Positions 49,906 through 57,396 of a DNA stretch of 64,000 bases are shown piece by piece. The stretch spans positions 179,501-243,500 of the forward strand of contig NZ_CP059452.1 of the NCBI RefSeq assembly GCF_022023855.1. The letters run 5' to 3'. Under the pieces are notes generated by a model. It saw only the letters and a list, made by a program, of their open reading frames with translations, had not been told where the DNA came from and searched no databases. Source of the stretch: Azospirillum brasilense (GTDB taxonomy: Bacteria > Pseudomonadota > Alphaproteobacteria > Azospirillales > Azospirillaceae). Within the stretch, counting starts at the first letter, position 1. Every line of letters begins with the position of its first letter. The position numbers were made by a program, and so were the translations under genes.

Positions 49906-52107
49906 ATGGGCGCCGCCGCCATCGGCATGGCGACGGGGCCGGCGGCGGTCACGCCGGTGGACCCGCTGGACAGCGTGCGGCTGCCGCCGTTGCGCGAAGA
50001 GTTGCAACTGCTGCCGGCTCCACCGGCCGTGGACGGATCGCCCTGCTGGACGATCCACGATCCGGTGCGCAATCGCTATTTCCGCATCGGCCATGGCGCC
50101 TTCGAGGTCATCGCTCGCTGGCATCACGGGTCGCCCCGTGCCATCGCCGCCGCAGTGGCCGCCGAAACGGTCCTGGAGCCGGAGGCGGAGGATATCGTCG
50201 GCCTCTACAAATTCCTGGCCGGCAGCAACCTGACCCAGGGCGCCGACGTCGATTTTCTGGCGAAGCAGACGGCGGCGCGGCGCACGTCCTGGTGGACGTG
50301 GCTGTTGCACAACTACCTGTTCTTCCGCATCCCGCTGGTCCGCCCCGACGCCTTCCTGAACGCCACGGTGCGCTACGTCGCGCCCTTCTACAGCCGTGCC
50401 TGGTTGTGGACGGTGATCGGTGCGGGAATTCTGGGCCTCATCCTGGCGATGCGCCAGTGGGACAGCTTCGCTCACACCTTCCTGCACTTCTTCACGCTGG
50501 AGGGCATGGCGCTCTACGGCCTGACCCTGCTGGTGACGAAGACGCTGCACGAGCTGGGGCACGCCTACACCGCGAAACGCTTCGGCTGCCAGGTGCCGAC
50601 CATGGGGGCCGCCTTCCTGGTGATGTGGCCGGTGCTCTACACCGACACCAGCGACGCGTGGCGGCTGGTTTCCCGCCGCGCCCGGCTGCACATCGCCGCG
50701 GCGGGCATGCTGACGGAACTGGCGCTGGCCGCCTTCGCCACGCTGGCCTGGAGCTTCCTGCCCGACGGGCCGCTGCGCAGCGCCGCCTTCTTCGTGGCGA
50801 CGGTGAGCTGGGTGACGACCCTGACCATTAATCTCAGCCCCTTCATGCGGTTCGACGGCTATTACCTGCTGGCCGACGCGCTGGATGTGCCGAACCTTCA
50901 GGACCGAGCCTTCGCGCTGGCCCGCTGGCGGCTGCGGGAATGGCTGTTCGGGCTGGGCGACGAGGTGCCGGAGCGGTTCGATCCGTGGCTGCACCGGGTG
51001 ATGCTGGCCTACGCCTTCGCCACCTGGGTCTACCGGCTGGTGCTGTTCATCGGCATCGCGGTCCTGGTCTATCACGTTTTCATCAAGGTGCTGGGAATCG
51101 TGCTGTTCGCGGTGGAAGTCGGCTGGTTCATCCTGCGCCCGCTGGTCAACGAGGCGAAGGAATGGTGGGAGCGGCGGGGCAGCCTGCGGCCCAACCGGAA
51201 CCTCCTGATGACTCTGGGCGGCCTGAGCGCGCTGGTCTGGCTGGCCTTCGTCCCGGTCACCGGCACCATCGCCGTACCGTCGGTGTGGCGGGCGGAGGGT
51301 TTCTCAACCCTGTTCGCCCCGGTCCCGTCGCGCATCGCGGAGGTGCTGGTCCAGCCCGGCCAGCGCGTGGCGGCGGGCGACCTGCTGTTCCGCCTCGAAG
51401 CGCCGGAACTGACCAGCAAGCTGCAGCAGTCGGAACTGCGCATCGCGCTGGCCCAGGACCGCATCGACCGCATGCTGGCCGCCCGCGACGGACTGGACCG
51501 GGTGCGGGTGATGGAGGAGGATCTGGCCGCAGGCTTGGCCGACCGGCAGGGTCTGCTGGACGGTCTGGCGCGTCTGGAAATCCGTGCGCCCATCGCCGGA
51601 ACGGTGGTTGATGTCGCCGACGCGCTGCGCCCCGGGCGCTGGGTGGGACCATCGCTGGCGCTCGGCCAGATCGTCGCTGATGGCGGTGGGGAACTGGTCG
51701 GTTATGTGGCCGAGAATGACCTCACCCGCGTCTCTGTGGGGGCAGATGCGGTGTTCCTCGCTGACGATCCGTTGCGTCCCCGCATGGAAGCGCGGGTGGC
51801 GGTGGTGGACCGGGTGAGCGTGAAGGGGCTGGACGTTCCCGCCTTGGCCTCGATCCACGGCGGTCCGATTGCCGTAGAAAGTCAGACCGGCCCAGCGATG
51901 GGACGCACGAACGCCGAGGCTGCGCGCTCCAACCTGAAGCCGGTGGAGGCCGTCTACCGGGTGACCCTGGCGCCGCTGGACCGGACGCAGGCGGGACCCG
52001 CCCACCAGATGCGCGGCGTGGCCCGCGTGGAGGGCGAGGCGCGCAGTCTGGCCGACCGCTTCTGGCGCACCGCGCTGGCCGTGCTGATCCGCGAAACCGG
52101 GTTCTGA
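49906..52107 (+). CDS. PqqD-like/M50 site-2 protease/HlyD fusion protein
   Basis: A 733-residue membrane protein. Residues about 40-110 look like a PqqD-type peptide-recognition domain (WTIHDPVRNRYFRIGHGAFEVI). The membrane core is an M50 zinc protease: H215-E-L-G-H219 in KTLHELGHAYTAKRFG, and N309...D317 in NLSPFMRFDGYYLLAD, the second metal-ligand motif. After further TM helices (to about 462) comes a HlyD-like periplasmic arm (FAPVPSRIAEVLVQPGQRV; LEIRAPIAGTVVDV). It could recognise, clip and pass on the giant adhesin at the inner membrane. No ABC ATPase is encoded here, so the energy source is unclear. It ends the four-gene export set. Confidence 0.88.
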   Translation: MGAAAIGMATGPAAVTPVDPLDSVRLPPLREELQLLPAPPAVDGSPCWTIHDPVRNRYFRIGHGAFEVIARWHHGSPRAIAAAVAAETVLEPEAEDIVGLYKFLAGSNLTQGADVDFLAKQTAARRTSWWTWLLHNYLFFRIPLVRPDAFLNATVRYVAPFYSRAWLWTVIGAGILGLILAMRQWDSFAHTFLHFFTLEGMALYGLTLLVTKTLHELGHAYTAKRFGCQVPTMGAAFLVMWPVLYTDTSDAWRLVSRRARLHIAAAGMLTELALAAFATLAWSFLPDGPLRSAAFFVATVSWVTTLTINLSPFMRFDGYYLLADALDVPNLQDRAFALARWRLREWLFGLGDEVPERFDPWLHRVMLAYAFATWVYRLVLFIGIAVLVYHVFIKVLGIVLFAVEVGWFILRPLVNEAKEWWERRGSLRPNRNLLMTLGGLSALVWLAFVPVTGTIAVPSVWRAEGFSTLFAPVPSRIAEVLVQPGQRVAAGDLLFRLEAPELTSKLQQSELRIALAQDRIDRMLAARDGLDRVRVMEEDLAAGLADRQGLLDGLARLEIRAPIAGTVVDVADALRPGRWVGPSLALGQIVADGGGELVGYVAENDLTRVSVGADAVFLADDPLRPRMEARVAVVDRVSVKGLDVPALASIHGGPIAVESQTGPAMGRTNAEAARSNLKPVEAVYRVTLAPLDRTQAGPAHQMRGVARVEGEARSLADRFWRTALAVLIRETGF

Positions 52108-52122
52108 CGAGAAGATTGCCCG

Positions 52123-52503
52123 TCAGGGAGCGATTGCCCACCGCCCGTTGGCCATCTTGCAAAAGGTCAGTCTGTAGGGCTGGACGGTCCGCCGGATGAA
52201 GTTGGCCTGAACATCCCCGCAGGGCGCACCGTCGCGCTCGTGGATCTTCTCCACGACCACATCGCCGCGCACCCCGGTCTTCGGATTGTTCCATTCGGTG
52301 CGCCGACCCGCTTCCATCGGGGTCAGGGCGTCGCTGAGCGCCTTGCGGAACAGGTCCCAATCCTCGTCCGTCAAATCCACCCCGCCGCGTCCGCCCAGGA
52401 AAAGGCCGAACTGTGCCTGCGCCGGGGCGGCGACGGCCAGCGTCGCGACCAGCGCGGCGGCGTGGAGCCCAAAGGCAAAGGACGGGATGGGTAACAGGCG
52501 CAT
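52123..52503 (-). CDS. Small exported protein, 17-kDa surface-antigen-like
   Basis: A 126-residue protein. A signal peptide at the N-terminus ends near APAQA-QFG. The mature part contains TEWNNPKTGVRGDVVVEK, C-GDVQANFIR, and ends YRLTFCKMANGRWAIAP. This matches the C-terminal part of rickettsial-type 17-kDa surface antigens and related alphaproteobacterial outer-membrane proteins. Two cysteines (in APCGDV and LTFCKM) could pair. It is convergent with the M50-HlyD gene (15 bp apart) and divergent from the MscS gene. No lipobox is seen. Function unknown. Confidence 0.72.
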   Translation of the reverse strand: MRLLPIPSFAFGLHAAALVATLAVAAPAQAQFGLFLGGRGGVDLTDEDWDLFRKALSDALTPMEAGRRTEWNNPKTGVRGDVVVEKIHERDGAPCGDVQANFIRRTVQPYRLTFCKMANGRWAIAP

Positions 52504-52841
52504 GCGGCGGCTCCTTACGACCGTTTTCGAATCCGGGCATTTTAAGAACGATTGATGATGGCCGCATGTGAAGGCAGGTCACGAACCGGGGTGTTACGGT
52601 AACATACGTGTCGCTGCTTGGCGCGCCGCGGACTCCGGCCTTTCCGATGTTCCGAAACCTTTCCAAGTCCGGGCCATGGCCTGCTATTCGCTGCACGGCC
52701 GTCCGGTGGGCAACGGTAACGCACTGGCTTCCCGACCAGGGGGCGGACGAGCGTTTCTGATCGCCGGTCAAACCCTTCGGCGCGGACATTTCCGCCCGAT
52801 GGGCACCGCTCCATCGCTCTCCGGCAGGATGGCCCCGCAGA
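52504..52841. promoter_or_regulatory. Divergent spacer between surface-antigen-like gene and MscS gene
   Basis: A 338-bp region without a convincing gene. It contains a perfect dyad TGTTAC-G-GTAACA at 52592-52604. Promoter boxes could not be fixed. Confidence 0.45.
52592..52604. promoter_or_regulatory. Palindrome TGTTAC-G-GTAACA
   Basis: A perfect 6-bp dyad around a single base, between two divergent genes; its size suits a homodimeric repressor. No linked regulator gene is present. Confidence 0.35.
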
Positions 52842-54899
52842 ATGGCCCCTATGAACGAAGATTTGGGGACGCGCCGCACGTTGGCCCGGTGGCCGGTCCT
52901 TGCCTTGCTTGCCGCCCTGCTGTTTGCGGCCTTGCCGTCCGGATGGGCCGTGGCACAGACGCCCGATGCCCATACCTCCACGCCCGGAGGACCGGCGACG
53001 GCGCTGGAGGTGTATGCCGCGCGTCTGGAGGCGGTCGCCGCCACCTATCCACAGCTTCCCACCATCCTGTCGGACGCCTTTGCCCGCCCCAACGGGCGGG
53101 AGGCGGCGGTGCACCCGCTGCGCCTGCTGCGCGGCTTGGTGATCCTCTTCGCGGCGGGGACGGCGGCGTTGCTGCTGACGGGCCGGGTCCTGGCGGGGCC
53201 GCTCCGCAAGCTGGAGGCGGACGGCGGAGCGCCGCTGCTGACCGGCGCGTTGCGCTTCGTGCTGGGGCTGGTGCCGGTGGGCGCCTTCGCGCTTGGCGTG
53301 CTGGTCGTCTACGCGATCGTGCGGCCGCCGCATCCCGCGGCTCCAGCGGTCCTGCTCGCGGTGCTCCAGGCGGCGCTGACCGTGCTGCTGACGGACCGGC
53401 TGATCCGCTTCCTCTGCGCACCGAGGCGCCCCAGGCTGCGCCTGATCCCGCTGGAGGACGCCGACGCGCGCGCTCTGCACCGCACGGGCGTGGTCACCGT
53501 GACGTTGGCCGCTACGGTGCTCGGGCTGATCGATCTTCTGCTGGCGCTGGGGGTCGGCGGGAACGCCATCGTCGCGATCGGCCTGCCGCTGAGCACCGTG
53601 CCCTTCCTGTATCTGCTTTACCGTGTGTGGCGCGGACGTGCTCCGGTGGCACGGGCAATCGCCCGCCCATTGGGCGTCGAGGTGAAGGACCACCCCACGC
53701 TTGGGCTGTGGGCGGTGGCGGCATCGGTCTATCTCGTCGTCTTGTGGCTGGTCGTCGCGGCGGCGGCGGTGCGGCTGGAGCCGGCGACGGGGCCGCGGAT
53801 GCTTGCCAGCCTGCTGGTGGCGCTGGCCGTGCCGGCCATCGCGCTGATGGCCCAGCGCCCGCTCGCCCGCTTCTACCGGGGGGAGGAGACGGATGCGGGG
53901 AAGGCCGCGGTGGCGCGGGTGATGCGGGCGTTGTGGTCGGCCCTGTTCGTCGTCGGTGTCTTCGCCACCGCAGCCATCTGGGGATTTCGGGTGGAGCAGG
54001 CGACCGGAGCGACCGGCATCGCCCTGCGACTGCTGTTCAACGTGACGGTCGTGCTTCTGCTGGGCTACGTCGCCTGGACGATGGTGGTGCGGATGATCGA
54101 TCGGACGCTGGAGGAGGCCCGGCACGACGGGGCGTCGTCGCGCGGGCAGCGGTTGGCGACGCTGCTGCCGCTGTTGCGGAAGTTCCTTCAGGTCGTGCTG
54201 GTCGCCATCGTCGTCATGATCGTCCTCTCCTCGCTGGGCATCGAGATCGGGCCGCTGCTCGCCGGCGCGGGGGTGGTCGGCATCGCCATCGGCCTCGGCG
54301 CGCAATCGACCATCGCCGACATCCTGGCCGGCGTCTTCTTCCTGCTGGAGGACGCCTTCCACATGGGCGACTATGTCGAGGTCGGCAACCTGCGCGGCAC
54401 GGTGGAGGGCATCTCCCTGCGCTCGCTGAAGCTGCGCCACCACCGCGGCGCGGTGCACACGCTGCCCTTCGGCCAGATCAAGGCGTTGACCAACTACAGC
54501 CGCGACTGGGCGTTGATGCGTCTGGAGTTCCGCGTCCCGCCGGAGACCGATATGGGGCTGGTCAAAAAACTGGTGAAGGACGTCGGCAAGGAGCTGTCCG
54601 CCGACCCGGAGATGGGGCCGAGCTTCATCGAACCGCTGAAGTCCCAGGGCGTGCGGCGGGTGGAGGACGACGCGGCGATCATCGGCGTCAAGTTCATCAC
54701 CAAGCCCAACGAGCAGTTCGTCATCCGGCGCGAGGCCTACCACCGCCTGATCCGCGCCTTCCAGGATCACGACATCCATCTGGTCGGGCGCGGCGTGGTG
54801 GTGCGGGTGGACGATCCGGAGGCGGCCAACCGGATCATCGGCTTCGCCGCCGCCCAGGCCATGAACGGCACCGGCAAGGAGAGCGGAGCGGCGGAGTGA
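52842..54899 (+). CDS. Large mechanosensitive ion channel, MscS family
   Basis: A 685-residue MscS-family channel of the extended type. A signal peptide (to about residue 38), a short periplasmic part and roughly ten TM helices come first. The MscS core follows: the pore-lining helix is in GAGVVGIAIGLGAQSTIADI (about 473-492), then FFLLEDAFHMGDYVEVGN, the beta domain and an alpha/beta vestibule to about 660. It opens on membrane tension to release solutes after hypo-osmotic shock. ATG 52842 is used; an ATG at 52851 is close by. It is transcribed alone, divergent from the surface-antigen-like gene and convergent with a small hypothetical gene 6 bp away. Confidence 0.92.
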   Translation: MAPMNEDLGTRRTLARWPVLALLAALLFAALPSGWAVAQTPDAHTSTPGGPATALEVYAARLEAVAATYPQLPTILSDAFARPNGREAAVHPLRLLRGLVILFAAGTAALLLTGRVLAGPLRKLEADGGAPLLTGALRFVLGLVPVGAFALGVLVVYAIVRPPHPAAPAVLLAVLQAALTVLLTDRLIRFLCAPRRPRLRLIPLEDADARALHRTGVVTVTLAATVLGLIDLLLALGVGGNAIVAIGLPLSTVPFLYLLYRVWRGRAPVARAIARPLGVEVKDHPTLGLWAVAASVYLVVLWLVVAAAAVRLEPATGPRMLASLLVALAVPAIALMAQRPLARFYRGEETDAGKAAVARVMRALWSALFVVGVFATAAIWGFRVEQATGATGIALRLLFNVTVVLLLGYVAWTMVVRMIDRTLEEARHDGASSRGQRLATLLPLLRKFLQVVLVAIVVMIVLSSLGIEIGPLLAGAGVVGIAIGLGAQSTIADILAGVFFLLEDAFHMGDYVEVGNLRGTVEGISLRSLKLRHHRGAVHTLPFGQIKALTNYSRDWALMRLEFRVPPETDMGLVKKLVKDVGKELSADPEMGPSFIEPLKSQGVRRVEDDAAIIGVKFITKPNEQFVIRREAYHRLIRAFQDHDIHLVGRGVVVRVDDPEAANRIIGFAAAQAMNGTGKESGAAE

Positions 54900-54905
54900 C
54901 GCCCG

Positions 54906-55346
54906 TCACGCCGCCGGCGTAACCGACAGCCAGGCCGCGATGACGAAGGCGGGCAGGCGGCCGAGCGCAGCGTCGTCCCGGCCGGTCTCTTCCTGCCACG
55001 TCCGGTGACGGTCCAGCGCGGTCCGCAGGACGGTCGCTCGCTCCGCCGCGGGGACGGCGGACAGGGCGGTGTCCAGGCTGGTCAGATAGGGCGGGAACTC
55101 GGCGTTGGGACCGGCGAGGCCGCGCTCTGTCCCCTCGGGGTCGAACCACACCTCGGCGGCGGCGGTGTCGGCACTGGGCGGGACGACCATGCCGCCGACA
55201 TAGCCGGTGGGCTGGACCACCTTCCATCCCTTGCGGCTCGGCCCGGTGGTCCAGCCGAGCGCGCGGGCGACCTCCATCGTCGCGGAGCGAGTGGGCGCCT
55301 GCCGGGTGATGCGGTCCAGAAGGTCGGTCAGGTCGGCGGCATGCAT
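54906..55346 (-). CDS. Hypothetical protein, 146 aa
   Basis: Family not recognised. ATG 55346 follows GAAGGAG in the upstream sequence; the frame continues further upstream without support. The protein is soluble and acidic. It contains TRSATMEVARALGWTTGPSRKGWKVVQP at about 19-46 and a C-terminal segment (DRHRTWQEETGRDDAALGRLPAFVIAAWL) ending in a hydrophobic helix. The layout recalls small phage or plasmid proteins with a short N-terminal helical domain, but this is not a firm match. It is convergent with the MscS gene. Codon use is like its neighbours, which supports a real gene. Confidence 0.6.
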   Translation of the reverse strand: MHAADLTDLLDRITRQAPTRSATMEVARALGWTTGPSRKGWKVVQPTGYVGGMVVPPSADTAAAEVWFDPEGTERGLAGPNAEFPPYLTSLDTALSAVPAAERATVLRTALDRHRTWQEETGRDDAALGRLPAFVIAAWLSVTPAA

Positions 55347-55501
55347 CGGGGCGCTCCTTCGATAAACCTCTAGGCGATGAACCCTCAGGCGAAAAACCCT
55401 TCGGCCATGAACCAGCCGGATGGTCCTCAACGTACAACATCGGTGGCGGGCAGGGCGATGACAGCCTATCTGGGAAACGGCCCATCAGGCGAGAGGGAGC
55501 G

Positions 55502-56302
55502 GTGCGGAAAAGAATGACGGCCACCATCCTGGTGATTTTGATGACGCTGGTCCTGCTGCTGGCCGGTCCGGCCTTCGTGATCGCGTCGGGAACGGCGACG
55601 CTGGGGGTCGACTGGAGCCGGGCGGACCGCAAGTCGGTCGGCCTCGCCCCCGATCCCGCCACGACGCAGGAGGCGGTGGTGCAGGTCTACGCCGCCCGCG
55701 CCCTGTCCTGGCGCGGCGCCTTCGGCACGCACCCGTGGTTCGCGGTGAAGCCGGCGGGGGCGTCGGCCTACACCGTTTATGAGGTGATCGGCTGGCGGGT
55801 CTACCGCGGCCTGCCGGCGGTGGCGGTCAGCAAACGCGATCCGGACGGGCGCTGGTTCGGTTCGGCCCCCGCCGTGCTGGCCGAGCTGCGCGGCCCCGCC
55901 GCCGAGGCCGCCATTCCCAAGATCGCCGAGGCCGCCCAGAGCTACCCCTACGCCGGGGAATACCGAATCTGGCCCGGCCCGAACAGCAACACCTTCGCCG
56001 CCTGGGTGGGGCGGGCGGTGCCGGAACTGCGGCTCGACCTGCCCTCCACCGCCCTGGGCAAGGACTATCTGGGCACCGGCCTGATCGCGCGGGCGCCCAG
56101 CGGCACGGGCTGGCAGGTCAGCCTGTTCGGCCTTGCCGGCCTCCTCCTGGCCCAGGAGGAAGGGTTCGAGGTGAACCTGCTGGGCATGACCTTCGGGGTC
56201 GATCCCTTCGATCTCGCGGTCAAGATCCCGGGCGTCGGGCGGTTGGCACTGAACGCCCCCGCCCCGACGGCCCCGGCCGCTGAAAGCCCGCCGCCGGGCT
56301 GA
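55502..56302 (+). CDS. DUF3750 family protein
   Basis: A 266-residue protein of the DUF3750 family. It has an N-terminal TM or signal anchor (ATILVILMTLVLLLAGPAFV) and then a periplasmic domain. Characteristic parts are QVYAARALSWRGAFGTHPWFAVKP and YPYAGEYRIWPGPNSNTFAAWVGRAVPEL, the latter with an Asn/Thr/His-type pocket that recalls small cysteine or lipid hydrolases, although no catalytic Cys is obvious. GTG 55502 follows GAGGGAG; ATG 55514 is further from that site. It is convergent with the LOG-family gene. No function is assigned to this family. Confidence 0.85.
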   Translation: MRKRMTATILVILMTLVLLLAGPAFVIASGTATLGVDWSRADRKSVGLAPDPATTQEAVVQVYAARALSWRGAFGTHPWFAVKPAGASAYTVYEVIGWRVYRGLPAVAVSKRDPDGRWFGSAPAVLAELRGPAAEAAIPKIAEAAQSYPYAGEYRIWPGPNSNTFAAWVGRAVPELRLDLPSTALGKDYLGTGLIARAPSGTGWQVSLFGLAGLLLAQEEGFEVNLLGMTFGVDPFDLAVKIPGVGRLALNAPAPTAPAAESPPPG

Positions 56303-56305
56303 GCC

Positions 56306-57166
56306 TCAGTTCTCCTCGGCCGCCGACATGCCGGTGCCGGCGGGGCCGAGCGGCGGGTTGCCGCGCTTGAGGCCGAGCCGGGTCATGCAGTCCCACGCCT
56401 CCTCCGCCGTGTCGGCGATGTCGAACAGTTCCAGGTCGCCGGCGCTGATCATGCCGTGGTCGGCCAGGGCGCGGAAATTCACCACCTCGTTCCAATAGTC
56501 GCGCCCGACGAAGACGATGGGCAGGCGGGAGGCCTTGTTGGTGTTGCGCAGGTTCAGGATCTCGAACGCTTCGTCGAAGGTGCCGAAACCGCCGGGGAAG
56601 ATCGCCAGCCCGTTGGCGCGCATCGCCAGATGCATTTTCCGGATGGCGAAATAATGGAAGCGGAAGGTCAGTTCCGGCGTGCTGTAGGGGTTGGGGTGCG
56701 GTTCCTGCGGCAGGCTGATGTTGAAGCCGATGCTCGGCGCCCCGACCTCCTGCGCGCCGCGGTTGGCGGCCTCCATCAGGCCGGGACCGCCGCCGGTGGC
56801 GATCACGTTGTCCCGCTGCCCGTCCTCGGTCGGCGCCAGGGCGCCGCCGCGCTCCGACACGATGCGCCCGAAGGCCCGCGCCTCCTCGTACCAGGCCGCC
56901 TGCTTGGCCCGCCGTTCGGCCTGTTGCCGCTCCTCCAGCGTCCGGGCGTCGCGGAGAAGCTGCTCCGCCCGCTCGGGCGAAGGCACCCGCGCGCTGCCGT
57001 AGACCACGATGGTGGAGCGGATGCCCCAGGCCTTCAGCTCCGATTCCGGCTTGGCGTATTCGAGCATGAAACGCACCCCGCGCATCGGCTCGCTCAACAG
57101 GAAATCGCGGTCCTCGAAGGCGATGCGGTAGGCGGCGGATTCGTGGTTCGGCCTGCTGTCCTTCAT
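56306..57166 (-). CDS. LOG family protein (nucleoside 5'-monophosphate phosphoribohydrolase-like)
   Basis: A 286-residue Rossmann-fold protein of the LOG/TIGR00730 type, the longer bacterial subgroup. The hallmark motif is FPGGFGTFDEAFE (PGG-x-G-T-x-x-E, with the Glu that acts in hydrolysis), preceded by GGGPGLMEAANRGA. Such enzymes release a nucleobase from a nucleoside 5'-monophosphate; some make cytokinins, many have housekeeping or stress roles. The N-terminal 60 residues form an extra helical cap. It is divergent from the hybrid kinase gene. Substrate not deducible. Confidence 0.9.
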   Translation of the reverse strand: MKDSRPNHESAAYRIAFEDRDFLLSEPMRGVRFMLEYAKPESELKAWGIRSTIVVYGSARVPSPERAEQLLRDARTLEERQQAERRAKQAAWYEEARAFGRIVSERGGALAPTEDGQRDNVIATGGGPGLMEAANRGAQEVGAPSIGFNISLPQEPHPNPYSTPELTFRFHYFAIRKMHLAMRANGLAIFPGGFGTFDEAFEILNLRNTNKASRLPIVFVGRDYWNEVVNFRALADHGMISAGDLELFDIADTAEEAWDCMTRLGLKRGNPPLGPAGTGMSAAEEN

Positions 57167-57396
57167 GCTGTGCTCCGGGTGGGGACGGGGAACGGCTTCT
57201 GGTCATGTGGGGTCGCGGGCGATCCATTGCCCGGACTCAAAAGATTTGCATTCGAAGCAATTGTGCCGCAGACCGGAGGGAGGCGGAAGGGAAAGCGGTT
57301 CCGCGTCTTTCCATAAGCCTTGGCCCTGCCCACATCATGGTTCAGGGGCGTCTGCGCCCGACCTTCAGCGTCTTATCCGCGTCTTGTTCGTAAGGG

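Noticed and set aside
48514-51075. An 853-codon minus-strand open frame opposite the export genes
   Set aside because: Composition is typical of antisense GC-rich frames; the plus strand encodes HlyD and M50 motifs throughout.
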